Shown here: one piece after another, positions 13,361 through 24,370 of the stretch
Layout of the letters: each line of letters starts with the position of its first letter
Numbering within the stretch: the first letter of the stretch is position 1
Assembly (NCBI GenBank): GCA_963966185.1
Contig: CAWZYM010000407.1
Coordinates: 304,001-368,000, forward strand
DNA from: Rhabditoides inermis
Taxonomy: Eukaryota > Nematoda > Chromadorea > Rhabditida > Rhabditidae
DNA length: 64,000 nucleotides
Direction: 5' to 3'
Program-made: the position numbers and the translations under genes
The notes under the pieces: model-generated
Told to the model about the DNA's origin: nothing
The model's database searches: none
The model's input: only the letters and a program-made list of their open reading frames with translations

Positions 13361-14140
13361 CGTCAGAACTTGACGGTTCGAGATTTCTGCCATCAGAACC
13401 TGACGGTTTGAGATTTCTGGAGCTAGAACCTAACGGTTTGAGAACAGAACCTGACGATTTGAAATTTCTGCGGCTAGAACCTGACGGTTTGAGATCTCTG
13501 GCGCTAGAATCTGACGGTTTGAGATTTCTACCGTCAGAACCTGACGATCTGAGATCTCTGGCGCTAGAACCTGACGGTTTGAGATTTCTACCGTCAGAAC
13601 CTGACGGTTCGAGATTTCTGCCATCAGAACCTGACGGTTTGAGATTTCTGGAGCTAGAACCTAACGGTTTGAAAACAGAACCTGACGATTTGGAATTTCT
13701 GCGGCTAGAACCTGACGGTTTGAGATCTCTGGCGCTAGAATCTGACGGTTTGAGATTTCTACCGTCAGAACCTGACGATTTGAGATCTCTGGCGCTAGAA
13801 CCTGACGGTTTGAGATTTCTACCGTCAGAACCTGACGGTTCGAGATTTCTGCCATCAGAACCTGACAGTTTGAGATTTATACCGTCAGAACCTGACGGTT
13901 TGAGATTTCTGGAGCTAGAACCTGACGGTTTGAGACTGACGATTTAAAAAATTTCTACGGTTAGAACATGACGGTTCGAGATTTCTACCGTCAGAACCTG
14001 ACGGTTTGAGATTTCTACCGTCAGAACCTGACGGTTTGAGATCTCTGGCGCTAGAACCTGACGGTTTGAGATCTCTGGCGCTAGAACCTGACGGTTTGAG
14101 ATTTCTACCGTCAGAACCTGACGGTTTGAGAGTTCTGCCA

Positions 14141-14176
14141 TCAGAACCTGACGGTTTGAGAACCGTCAGGTTCTGA
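14141..14176. repeat. Inversion hairpin in satellite B
   Basis: TCAGAACCTGACGGTT (14141-14156), a TGAG loop (14157-14160) and AACCGTCAGGTTCTGA (14161-14176) form a perfect 16-bp stem. Satellite B is forward to the left and reverse-complemented to the right, so this is the turn of a large head-to-head array. Confidence 0.93.
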
Positions 14177-14433
14177 CGGTAGAAATCTCAAACCGTCAGA
14201 ATCTAGCGCCAGAGATTTCGAACCGTCAGGTTCTGACGGTAGAAATCTCAAACGGTCAGGTTCTATGTAGCGCCAGAGATATCAAACCGTCAGGTTCTGA
14301 TGGCAGAAATCTCAAACCGCCAGGTTCTGACGGTAGAAATTTCAAACCGTCAGGTTCTGATGGCAGAAATCTCAAACCGACAGGTTCTAGCGCCAGAGAT
14401 CTCACACCGCCAGGTTCTGATGGCGGAAAAGAA
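14161..14433. repeat. Satellite B, inverted
   Basis: Reverse-complement monomers (TCAAACCGTCAGGTTCTGAC and variants), ending about 14433 where inverted satellite A begins. The order B then A mirrors the A then B order left of the turn. Confidence 0.93.
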
Positions 14434-15431
14434 GTAAGAAAGAAGTTAGGAAGAAGTTAGGAAGAAGTTAGGAAGAAGTTAGGAAGAAGTTAGGAAGAAG
14501 TCAGGAAGAAGTTAGAAACAATAGCACATCAATAGGAAGTTAGGAAGAAGTCAGGAAAAAATTAGGAAGAAGTTAGGAAGAAGTTAGGAAGAAGTTAGGA
14601 AGAAGTTAGGAAGAAGTTAGGAAGAAGTTCGGAAGAAGTCAGGAAGAAGTTAGAAACAATAGTACATCAATAGGAAGTTAGGAAGAAGTTAGGAAGAAGT
14701 TAGGAAGAAGTTAGGAAGAAGTAAGGAAGAAGTTAGAAACAATAGTACATCAATAGGAAGTTAGGAAGAAGTTAGGAAGAAGTTAGGAAGAAGTTAGGAA
14801 GAAGTTAGAAAGAAGTTAGGAAGAACTTAGAAATAATAGCACATCAATAGGAAGTTAGGAAGAAGTTAGGAAGAAAATAGGAAGAAGTTAGGAAGAAGTT
14901 AGGAAGAAGTTAGGAAGAAGTTAGGAAGAAGTTAGGAAGAAGTTAGGAAGAAGTTAGGAAGAAGTTAGGAAGAAGTTAGGAAGAAGTTAGGAAGAAGTCA
15001 GGAAGAAGTTAGAAACAATAGCACATCAATAGGAAGTTAGGAAGAAGTCAGGAAGAAATTAGGAAGAAGTTAGAAAGAAGTTAGGAAGAAGTTAGGAAGA
15101 AGTTAGGAAGAAGTTAGGAAGAAGTCAGGAAGAAGTTAGAAACAATAGCACATCAATAGGAAGTTAGGAAGAAGTCAGGAAGAAATTAGGAAGAAGTTAG
15201 GAAGAAGTTAGGAAGAAGTTAGGAAGAAGTTAGGAAGAAGTTCGGAAGAAGTCAGGAAGAAGTTAGAAACAATAGTACATCAATAGGAAGTTAGGAAGAA
15301 GTTAGGAAGAAGTTAGGAAGAAGTTAGGAAGAAGTTAGGAAGAAGTTAGGAAGAAGTTAGAAACAATAGTACATCAATAGGAAGTTAGGAAGAAGTTAGG
15401 AAGAAGTTAGGAAGAAGTTAGAAAGAAGTTA
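14434..15431. repeat. Satellite A, inverted (GTTAGGAAGAA)
   Basis: Reverse complement of satellite A, with spacers reading CAATAGCACATCAATAG or CAATAGTACATCAATAG at intervals. It ends at the TA (15430-15431) used as the target of the foldback transposon. Confidence 0.95.
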
Positions 15432-17685
15432 CTGTCCCGATCACAAGCTTTGACCATTCGGCCGTGACGTCACGGCCCGGGCCGTGACATAGCGTGACAT
15501 TGATTATATATCGTTATCTGATCAAACTAAATTTAAACCAATAACACCAATAAATTCAGCATGCATGATTGGCCCGAAATGCACATTTCAAAATCATTTT
15601 CATCATTCAAATTGACACCCGGGTGTCCATGTGAGAAACACGATTCAGCATGAAAAGAAGCCGCTGTGATTGAAGTCACATTGAGTATAGATAAACAAAC
15701 TCCTGGATTTATACCTATCTATATATTGTTGATCTGTATACAAAATATCATAGTAAAGTTTATTTCATTCATCGAGATATTTAAATGCAAAATGGCTGTT
15801 TCAAATTGACATCTTCCGATCCGTACACTTTTCACTGGCTCAATGACGTCCGATCGAAATGGGAACTGCACCACTGAACAGCCCATGTTTCACTCTATCT
15901 TATTATAAAGTTGTTTCAGCATTTCGTTTTCATGATTTTCGCTATATTTTCACACTCGAGTCTTGTTTCGAGAACCCGGTGCGAGAGGGGAGGGGGCGGG
16001 GCGTAGAGGAGTCGCGTCTCTCTGGCTGTGCCCTGCCACAGGCGCGCGACACTGCGACGCGATAACATATCTGACTTCCCCACTTCAACTTCATGAATTC
16101 AAAATTTATCAATCTGAAATTGTTCTCAGTTTGTCACAAACATTTAGAGCTTCAAAAAGAGGTCTCATAAGAATATAAGCAACTAACATCATGAAGTCCA
16201 CGCTTTCAGACCAGTCTCGTTTGCGCACGGCGTTATTTGAGAAACCAGCTACGATTTTTGTTGCACTGTTTTTGTCTCGTTGAGACAAGTATAATGACAT
16301 CTTATTTTTGAAATTTGGACCATTTTAAACACATCCAGGAATTGCCACCCGGACTAATTGCCAGTTAAAGATGAGTGAATGCGCAAATCTACCTCCAACT
16401 CCCTCTTTTATGACTCTTTCCCTTTGGCAAAATGTCGAGTCACGCCGCCACACAGTCACTCATCTTGAACTGGTACTAAGTCAGGGTGGCATTTCCTGGA
16501 TGTGTTCAAAGTGGTCCAAATTTCAAAAATAAGATGTCATGTTACTTATGTTAACGAGACAAAAACAGTGCAATAAAAATCTTCGCTGATTTTTAAAACA
16601 CGCCACCATGGTTTTGTGAGTACAGTACCCATGTGAGGGCGGGGCGAGGGGAGGCATGACGTGGCTTGATGCCAAGACTCGACATTTTGCCAAAGGGAAA
16701 GTGCCATTAAAGAGGGAGTTGGAGGTAGATTTGCGCATTCACTCATCTTTAACTGGCAGTTAGTCCGGGTGGCAATTCCTGGATGTGTTCAAAATGGTCC
16801 AAATTTCGAAAATAAGATGTCATTTTACTTGTCTCAACGAGACAAAAACAGTGCAACAAAAATCGTAGCTGGTTTCTCAAATAACGCCGTGCGCAAACGA
16901 GACTGGTCTGAAAGCGTGGACTTCATGATGTTAGTTGCTTATATTCTTATGAGACCTCTTTTTGAAGCTCTAAATGTTTGTGACAAACTGAGAACAATTT
17001 CAGATTGATAAATTTTGAATTCATGAAGTTGAAGTGGGGAAGTCAGATATGTTATCGCGTCGCAGTGTCGCGCGCCTGTGGCAGGGCACAGCCAGAGAGA
17101 CGCGACTCCTCTACGCCCCGCCCCCTCCCCTCTCGCACCGGGTTCTCGAAACAAGACTCGAGTGCGAAAATATAGCGAAAATCATGAAAACGAAATGCTG
17201 AAACAACTTTATAATAAGATAGAGTGAAACATGGGCTGTTCAGTGAAGCAGGTCCCATTTCGATCGGACATCATTGAGCCAGTGAAAAGTGTACGGATCG
17301 AAAGATGTCAATTTGAAACAGCCATTTTGCATCGAAATATCTCGATGAATGAAATAAACTTTACTATGATATTTTGTATACAGATCAACAATATATAGAT
17401 AGGTATAAATCCAGAAGTTTGTTTATCTATACTCAATGTGACTTCAATCACAGCGGCTTCTTTTCATGCTGAATCGTGTTTCTCACATGGACACCCGGGT
17501 GTCAATTTGAATGATGAAAATGATATTGAAATGTGCATTTCGGGCAAATCATGCATGTTGAATTTATTTTTGTTATTGGTTTATTTTTAGTTTGATCAGA
17601 TAACGATATATAATCAATGTCACGCTATGTCACGGCCCGGGCCGTGACGTCACGGCCGAATGGTCAAAGCTTGTGATCGGGACAG
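15432..17685. mobile_element. Foldback DNA transposon with about 1-kb terminal inverted repeats and TA target duplication
   Basis: The left end CTGTCCCGATCACAAGCTTT is mirrored at the right end (17666-17685). The arms run from about 15432 to 16442 and from about 16675 to 17685 with few mismatches. Flanks are AGT-TA on the left (15430-15431) and TA-GGAAG on the right (17686-17687). Removing the element and one TA restores the satellite unit GTTAGGAAGAA, so the target duplication is TA, as for Tc1/mariner-type elements. Near each tip lies the 18-bp palindrome GGCCGTGACGTCACGGCC. Mirrored short open frames in the arms (for example 15963-16178 and 16939-17154) resemble no transposase, so it appears non-autonomous. 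Confidence 0.9.
16333..16600. repeat. Nested small inverted and direct repeats in the foldback centre
   Basis: CCAGGAATTGCCACCCGGAC (from about 16335) pairs with a diverged inverse near 16483-16501 (GGTGGCATTTCCTGG), giving a second, smaller hairpin. The stretch from 16495 (CCTGGATGTGTTCAAAG...) is also a diverged direct copy of 16778-16870. The centre is therefore a partial third copy of arm sequence, not unrelated spacer. Confidence 0.75.
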
Positions 17686-17687
17686 TA

Positions 17688-18707
17688 GGAAGAAGTTAGG
17701 AAGAAGTTAGGAAGACGTTAAGAAAAAGTTAGGAAGAAGTTAGGAAGAAGTTGGGAAGAAGTTAGGAAGAAGTTAGGAAGAAGTTAGGAAGAAGTTAGGA
17801 AGAAGTTAGGAAGAAGTCAGGAAGAAGTTAGAAACAATAGTACATCAACAGGAAGTTAGGAAGAAGTTAGGAAGAAGTTAGGAAGAAGTTAGGAAGAAGT
17901 CAGGAAGAAGTTAGAAACAATAGCACATCAATAGGAAGTTAGGAAGAAGTCAGGAAGAAATTAGGAAGAAGTTAGGAAGAAGTTAGGAAGAAGTTAGGAA
18001 GAAGTTAGGAAGAAGTTCGGAAGAAGTCAGGAAGAAGTTAGAAACAATAGTACATCAATAGGAAGTTAGGAAGAAGTTAGGAAGAAGTTAGGAAGAAGTT
18101 AGGAAGAAGTTAGGAAGAAGTTAGGAAGAAGTTAGGAAGAAGTTAGGAAGAAGTTAGGAAGAAGTTAGAAACAATAGTACATCAATAGGAAGTTAGGAAG
18201 AAGTTAGGAAGAAGTTAGGAAGAAGTTAGAAAGAAGTTAGGAAGAAGTTAGGAAGAAGTTAGGAAGACGTTAAGAAAAAGTTAGGAAGAAGTTAGTAAGA
18301 AGTTGGGAAGAAGTTAGGAAGAAGTTAGGAAGAAGTTAGGAAGAAGTTAGAAACAATAGTACATCAATAGGAAGTTAGGAAGAAGTTAGGAAGAAGTTAG
18401 GAAGAAGTTAGGAAGAAGTTAGAAAGAAGTTAGGAAGAAGTTAGGAAGAAGTTAGGAAGACGTTAAGAAAAAGTTAGGAAGAAGTTAGGAAGAAGTTGGG
18501 AAGAAGTTAGGAAGAAGTTAGGAAGAAGTTAGGAAGAAGTCAGGAAGAAGTCAGGAAGAAGTTAGAAACAATAGTACATCAATAGGAAGTTAGGAAGAAG
18601 TTAGGAAGAAGTTAGGAAGAAGTTAGGAAGAAGTTAGAAAGAAGTTAGGAAGAAGTTAGAAATAATAGCACATCAATAGGAAGTTAGGAAGAAGTTAGGA
18701 AGAAATT
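17688..18707. repeat. Satellite A, inverted (continuation)
   Basis: GTTAGGAAGAA units resume directly after the foldback element. A local sub-repeat includes the variant GACGTTAAGAAAAAGTTAGG, seen near 17713, 18265 and 18459. The array ends at about 18707 (GAAATTAAC), where satellite C starts. Confidence 0.95.
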
Positions 18708-19444
18708 AACAAAGATGTTTAGGGGTTTAGAACTTTTCACAAAGATGTTCAGGAGTTTAGAACATTTTACTAGAAAAGTTAAGAACTTCTCACAAATATG
18801 TTTAGGGGTTTAGAACTTTTCACAAAGATGTTCAGAAGTTTAGAACTTTACCCTAGAGCAGTTTAGAACTTTCCACAAAGATGTCAGAAGTTTAGAACTT
18901 TTCCCTAGAACAGTTTAGAACTTTTCACAACGATGTTTAGGAATTTAGAACTTTTCACAAAGATGTTCAGGTGTTCAGAACGTTTTCCTAGAACAGTTTA
19001 AAACTTTTCACAAAGATGTTCAGGAGTTTAGAACCTTTCCCTAGAACAGTTTAGAACTTTTCACAACAATGTTTGGGGGTTTAGAACTTTTCACAAAGAT
19101 GTTCAGGTGTTTAGAACTGTTTTCTAGAACAGTTTAGAAATTTCACAAAGATGTTCAGGAGTTTAGAATTTTCCCTAGAACAGTTTAGAACTTTTAACAA
19201 AGATGTTTAGGGGTTTAAAACTTTTCACAATTATGTTCAGGTGTTTAGAACTTTTCCCTAGAACAGTTTAGAACTTTTCCCAAAGATGTTTAGGAGTTTA
19301 GAACTTTTCACAAAGATGTTCAGAAGTTTAGAGCTTTTCCCTAGAACAGTTTAGAACTTTTCACAAAGATGTTTAGGGGTTTAGAACTTTTCACAAAGAT
19401 GTTCAGGAGTTTAGAACATTTTCCTAGAAAAGTCAAGAACTTCT
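18708..19444. repeat. Satellite C, forward
   Basis: Composite monomers of about 30 bp (TTTAGAACTTTTCACAAAGA + TGTTCAGGAG) and about 23 bp (TTTAGAACTTTTCCCTAGAA + CAG), moderately diverged from one another. No coding frame is seen. Confidence 0.93.
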
Positions 19445-19456
19445 TCTCTCCGGAAG

Positions 19457-19528
<72 letters not shown>

Positions 19529-19556
19529 CCATAGTAAACATTAGTATGAAAGGGGA
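19445..19556 (-). mobile_element. Remnant of a Helitron-like 5' end with expanded (GACA)n
   Basis: TCTCTCCGGAAGGACAGACA..., then ACACCATAGTAAACATTAGT and ATGAAAGGGGA, matches the right ends of the two Helitron-like copies at 28930-28983 and 31403-31460. On the minus strand it begins TCCCCTTTCATACTAATG, against TCCCCCCTTTAGACTAATA in the full copies. The short GACA run of the full copies has grown to about 70 bp here (19457-19528). Only the terminal ~110 bp is present. Confidence 0.8.
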
Positions 19557-20200
19557 AACATTCTGTAACATTCTGTAACATTCTGTAACATTCTGTAACA
19601 TTCTGACATTCTGTAACATTCTGTAACATTCTGTAACATTCTGTAACATTCTGTAACATTCTGTAACTTTCTGTAACATTCTGTAACAATCTGTAACATT
19701 CTGTAACACTCTGTAACACTCTGTAACATTCTGTAACCTTCTGTAACCTTCTGTAACATTCTGTAACATTCTGTAACCTTCTGTAACCTTCTGTAACATT
19801 CTGTAACACTCTGTAACACTCTGTAACATTCTGTAACCTTCTGTAACCTTCTGTAACATTCTGTAACACTCTGTAACATTCTGTAACACTCTGTAACATT
19901 CTGTAACCTTCTGTAACCTTCTGTAACATTCTGTAACATTCTGTAACCTTCTGTAACCTTCTGTAACGTTCTGTAACACTCTGTAACACTCTGTAACATT
20001 CTGTAACCTTCTGTAACCTTCTGTAACATTCTGTAACACTCTGTAACACTCTGTAACCTTCTGTAACATTCTGTAACATTCTGTAACATTCTGTAACATT
20101 CTGTAACATTCTGTAACATTCTGTAACATTCTGTAACATTCTGTAACATTCTGTAACATTCTGTAACATTCTGTAACATTCTGTAACATTCTGTAACATT
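19557..20200. repeat. 10-bp tandem array (ATTCTGTAAC)n
   Basis: About 64 units of ATTCTGTAAC with sub-variants CTTCTGTAAC and ACTCTGTAAC, which themselves recur in a patterned order. One truncated unit lies near 19598. The array starts directly at the tip of the Helitron remnant. Minus-strand frames of 212-282 codons (repeats of LQNVTECYRM) are by-products of the stop-free 30-bp triple period. Confidence 0.95.
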
Positions 20201-21705
20201 AAGTTCTAAACTGTTCTAGGCAAAAGTTCTTAACTCCTGAAAAACTTTGTAAAAAGTTCTAAACCCCTAAACATATTTGTGAGAAGTTCTTAACTTTTCT
20301 AGTAAAATGTTCTAAACTCCTGAACATCTTTGTAAAAAGTTCTAAACCCCTAAACATCTTTGTGAAAAGTTCTAAACTGTTCTAGGGAAAAGTTCTAAAC
20401 TCCTAAATATCTTTGGGAAAAGTTCTGAACTGTTCTAGGGAAAAGTTCTAAACTCCTGAACATCTTTGTGAAAAGTTCTAAACCCCTAAACATATTTGTG
20501 AGAAGTTCTTGACTTTTCTAGGAAAATGTTCTAAACTCCTGAACATCTTTGTGAAAAGTTCTAAACCCCTAAACATCTTTGTGAAAAGTTCTAAACTGTT
20601 CTAGGGAAAAGCTCTAAACTTCTGAACATCTTTGTGAAAAGTTCTAAACTCCTAAACATCTTTGGGAAAAGTTCTAAACTGTTCTAGGGAAAAGTTCTAA
20701 ACTCCTGAACATCTTTGTGAAAAGTTCTAAACTCCTAAACATCTTTGGGAAAAGTTCTAAACTGTTCTAGGGAAAAGTTCTAAACACCTGAACATAATTG
20801 TGAAAAGTTTTAAACCCCTAAACATCTTTGTTAAAAGTTCTAAACTGTTCTAGGGAAAATTCTAAATTCCTGAACATCTTTGTGAAATTTCTAAACTGTT
20901 CTAGAAAACAGTTCTAAACACCTGAACATCTTTGTGAAAAGTTCTAAACCCCTAAACATTGTTGTGAAAAGTTCTAAACTGTTCTAGGGAAAGGTTCTAA
21001 ACTCCTGAACATCTTTGTGAAAAGTTCTAAACTGTTCTAGGAAAACGTTCTGAACACCTGAACATCTTTGTGAAAAGTTCTAAACCCCTAAACATCGTTG
21101 TGAAACGTTCTAAACTGTTCTAGGGAAAAGTTCAGAACTTCTGACATCTTTGTGGAAAGTTCTAAACTGCTCTAGGGTAAAGTTCTAAACTTCTGAACAT
21201 CTTTGTGAAAAGTTCTAAACCCCTAAACATATTTGTGATAGTTCTAAACTGTTCTAGTGAGCAGTTCTGAACTTCTGAACATCTTTGTGAAAAGTTCTAA
21301 ACTCCTAAACATCTTTGTTAAAAGTTCTAAACTGTTCTAGGGAAAGGTTCTAAACTCTTGAACATCTTTGTGAAAAGTTCTAAACTGTTCTAGGAAAACG
21401 TTCTGAACACCTGAACATCTTTGTGAAAAGTTCTAAACCCCTAACCATCGTTGTGAAAAGTTCTAAACTGTTCTAGGGAAAAGTTCTAAACTCCTGACAT
21501 CTTTGTGGAAAGTTCTAAACTGTTCTAGGCAAAAGTTCTTAACTCCTGAACAACTTTGTAAAAAGTTCTAAACCCCTAAACATATTTGTGATAGTTCTAA
21601 ACTGTTCTAGTGAAAAGTTCTGAACTCCTAAACATCTTTGGGAAAAGTTCTAAACTGTTCTAGGGAGAAGTTCTAAACACCTGAACATTTTTGTGAAAAG
21701 TTGTT
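20201..21705. repeat. Satellite C, inverted
   Basis: Reverse-complement satellite C (GTGAAAAGTTCTAAACCCCT and AGTTCTAAACTGTTCTAGGG units). Orientation therefore flips across the Helitron remnant plus 10-bp array, and flips back at 21727. Confidence 0.93.
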
Positions 21706-21748
21706 AACTAATCTAGTGAGAAGTTCAGAACTTCTCACTAGATTAGTT
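21706..21748. repeat. Perfect 43-nt palindrome at the satellite C orientation switch
   Basis: AACTAATCTAGTGAGAAGTTC (21706-21726), a single central A (21727) and its exact reverse complement (21728-21748). Satellite C is inverted to the left and forward to the right. The right half alone recurs at about 22127, 22637, 23686 and 31608, so the palindrome arose by inversion joining two normal half-units. Confidence 0.92.
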
Positions 21749-23926
21749 TAGAACTATCACAAATATGTTTAGGGGTTTAGAACTTTTCACAAAGATGTTC
21801 AGAAGTTTAGAACTTCACCCTAGAGCAGTTTAGAACTTTCCACAAAGATGTCAGAAGTTTAGAACATTTCCCTAGAACAGTTTAGAACTTTTCACAACGA
21901 TGTTTAGGGGTTTAGAATTTTTCACAACGATGTTTAGGGGTTTAGAACTTTTCACAAAGATGTTCAGGTGTTCAGAACGTTTTCCTAGAACAGTTTAGAA
22001 CTTTTCACAAAGATGTTCAGGAGTTTAGAACCTTTCCCTAGAACAGTTTAGAACTTGTCACAACAATGTTTAGGGGTTTAGAACTTTTCACAAAGATGTT
22101 CAGAAGTTCAGAACTTCTCACTAGATTAGTTTAGAACTATCACAAATATGTTTAGGGGTTTAGAACCTCTCACAAAGATGTTCAGAAGTTTAGAACTTTA
22201 CCCTAGAGCAGTTTAGAACTTTCCACAAAGATGTCAGAAGTTTAGAACATTTTCCTAGAACAGTTTAGAACTTTTCACAACGATGTTTAGGGGTTTAGAA
22301 CTTTTCACAAAGATGTTCAGAAGTTTAGAACTTCACCCTAGAGCAGTTTAGAACTTTCCACAAAGATGTCAGAAGTTTAGAACATTTCCCTAGAACAGTT
22401 TAGAACTTTTCACAACGATGTTTAGGGGTTTAGAATTTTTCACAACGATGTTTAGGGGTTTAGAACTTTTCACAAAGATGTTCAGGTGTTCAGAACGTTT
22501 TCCTAGAACAGTTTAGAACTTTTCACAAAGATGTTCAGGAGTTTAGAACCTTTCCCTAGAACAGTTTAGAACTTGTCACAACAATGTTTAGGGGTTTAGA
22601 ACTTTTCACAAAGATGTTCAGAAGTTCAGAACTTCTCACTAGATTAGTTTAGAACTATCACAAATATGTTTAGGGGTTTAGAACCTCTCACAAAGATGTT
22701 CAGAAGTTTAGAACTTTACCCTAGAGCAGTTTAGAACTTTCCACAAAGATGTCAGAAGTTTAGAACATTTTCCTAGAACAGTTTAGAACTTTTCACAACG
22801 ATGTTTAGGGGTTTAGAACTTTTCACAACGATGTTTAGGGGTTTAGAACTTCACCCTAGAGCAGTTTAGAACTTTCCACAAAGATGTCAGAAGTTTAGAA
22901 CATTTTCCTAGAACAGTTTAGAACTTTTCACAACGATATTTAGGGGTTAAGAATTTTTCACAACGATGTTTAGGGGTTTAGAACTTTTCACAAAGATGTT
23001 CAGGTGTTCAGAACGTTTTCCTAGAACAGTTAAGAACTTTTCACAAAGATGTTCAGGAGTTTAGAACCTTTCCCTAGAACAGTTTAGAACTTGTCACAAC
23101 AATGTTTAGGGGTTTAGAACTTTTCACAAAGATGTTCAGGTGTTTAGAACCGTTTTCTAGAACAAATTAGAAATTTCACAAAGATGTTCAGGTGTTTAGA
23201 ATTCTCCCTAGAACAGTTTAGAACTTTTAACAAAGATGTTTAGGGGTTTAGAACTTTTCACAATTATGTTCAGGTGTTTAGAACTTTTCCCTAGAACAGT
23301 TTAGAACTTTTCCCAAAAATGTTTAGGAGTTTAGAACTTTTCACAAAGATGTTCAGAAGTTTAGAACTTCTCACTAGAACTATCACAAAGATGTTTAGGG
23401 GTTTAGAACTTTTCTCTAGAATAGTTTAGAACTTTCCACAAAGATGTTCAGGAGTTTAGAACTTTTCCCTAGAACAGTTTAGAACTTTTCACAACGATGT
23501 TTAGGGGTTTAGAACTTTTCACAAAGATGTTCAGGTGTTTAGAACTATTCCCTAGAACAGTTTAGAACTTTTCACAAAGATGTTCAGGTGTTTAGAACTT
23601 TTCCCTAGAACAGTTTAGAACTTTTCACAACAATGTTTAGGGGTTTAGAACTTTTCACAAAGATGTTCAGAAGTTCAGAACTTCTCACTAGATTAGTTTA
23701 GAACTATCACAAATATGTTTAGGGGTTTAGAACTTTTCACAAAGATGTTCAGAAGTTTAGAACTTCACCCTAGAGCAGTTTAGAACTTTCCACAAAGATG
23801 TCAGAAGTTTAGAACATTTCCCTAGAACAGTTTAGAACTTTTCACAACGATGTTTAGGGGTTTAGAATTTTTCACAACGATGTTTAGGGGTTTAGAACTT
23901 TTCACAAAGATGTTCAGGTGTTCAGA
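21749..23926. repeat. Satellite C, forward
   Basis: Forward units with local higher-order duplication: the CACTAGATTAGTTTAGAAC landmark repeats about 510 bp apart (22127 and 22637). It is interrupted at 23926 by the Helitron-like tandem and resumes at 31461 with no base gained or lost. Confidence 0.93.
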
Positions 23927-23936
23927 CTAGCGCTCC

Positions 23937-23954
23937 GGCGCGCTGTCGCGCGCC
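23937..23954 (-). other. Helitron 3'-terminal hairpin, copy A
   Basis: GGCGCGCTGTCGCGCGCC: a perfect 7-bp G/C stem with a 4-base loop, six bases from the terminal CTAG (23927-23930). This fits the termination hairpin of rolling-circle transposons, though the gap to CTRR is shorter than the usual 10-12. Confidence 0.8.
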
Positions 23955-24310
23955 TCCGCACTAGGTATACATAAATAGAGAAATAGAAAAAAGTTCACTT
24001 TGAAAAAAAATATCCCTGATTACTCTCTATTGATTCTTGCGGAGTGATATCATTATTAAGGTCTACACATGTCTAACTATTTCACGTGTATTCTCTCTTC
24101 CACTCTATAAAAATATCTCTCTTTCTCCTTTTTTTTTTACTAATTTACACACTCTCTGTTTTCCTCTCTCTCTCTGCAGTGACAACGACGTTCTATAAAA
24201 ACAGTACTTTGCTCTTTTCTGTATACTGGTTACGTCTCTGCTGCGATGACAGCAACTTTCTAGAGAAAGTACCAGTAATGTTATCTCTTTTGTCTACTCT
24301 CCTTCCTTCT

Positions 24311-24312
24311 CT

Positions 24313-24366
<54 letters not shown>
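24311..24366. repeat. (TC)n tract in Helitron copy A
   Basis: Pure CT/TC dinucleotide run. Further runs in copy A are at about 24831-24874 and 25045-25098. The same three positions in copy B carry shorter runs (about 29371-29406, 29871-29912, 30079-30118), which accounts for most of the roughly 36-bp length difference between copies. Confidence 0.9.
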
Positions 24367-24369
<3 letters not shown>

Positions 24370-24370
24370 G

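Larger units (their letters stand above)
5224..14160. repeat. Satellite B (30-bp/21-bp monomers), forward array
   Basis: Monomers of 30 bp, GAACCTGACGGTTTGAGATT + TCTACCGTCA or + TCTCTGGCGCTA-type ends, are mixed with 21-bp monomers ending GAGAACA. They are organised in a 1991-bp higher-order repeat (separate entries). Most monomers are multiples of 3, so long open frames occur on both strands (decapeptide repeats such as EPDGLRFLPS on plus and EISNRQVLTV or KPSGSDGRNL on minus). The 1991-bp period is not a multiple of 3 and frames are lost at each period, so coding is unlikely. Confidence 0.95.

Noticed and set aside
5734..13947. Frames of 64-423 codons in satellite B that could be a repetitive secreted or structural protein
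   Set aside because: Open on both strands in multiple frames, and higher-order periods of 1991 and 499 bp do not preserve the frame.
15859..17258. Mirrored 63-79-codon frames in the foldback arms as a transposase
   Set aside because: No DDE or helix-turn-helix pattern is seen; they are copies of each other only because the arms are inverted repeats.
19341..20199. Minus-strand frames of 212-282 codons with LQNVTECYRM repeats, resembling a leucine- and cysteine-rich repeat protein
   Set aside because: All three minus frames show the same peptide repeat, which is expected from a 10-bp unit free of stops.
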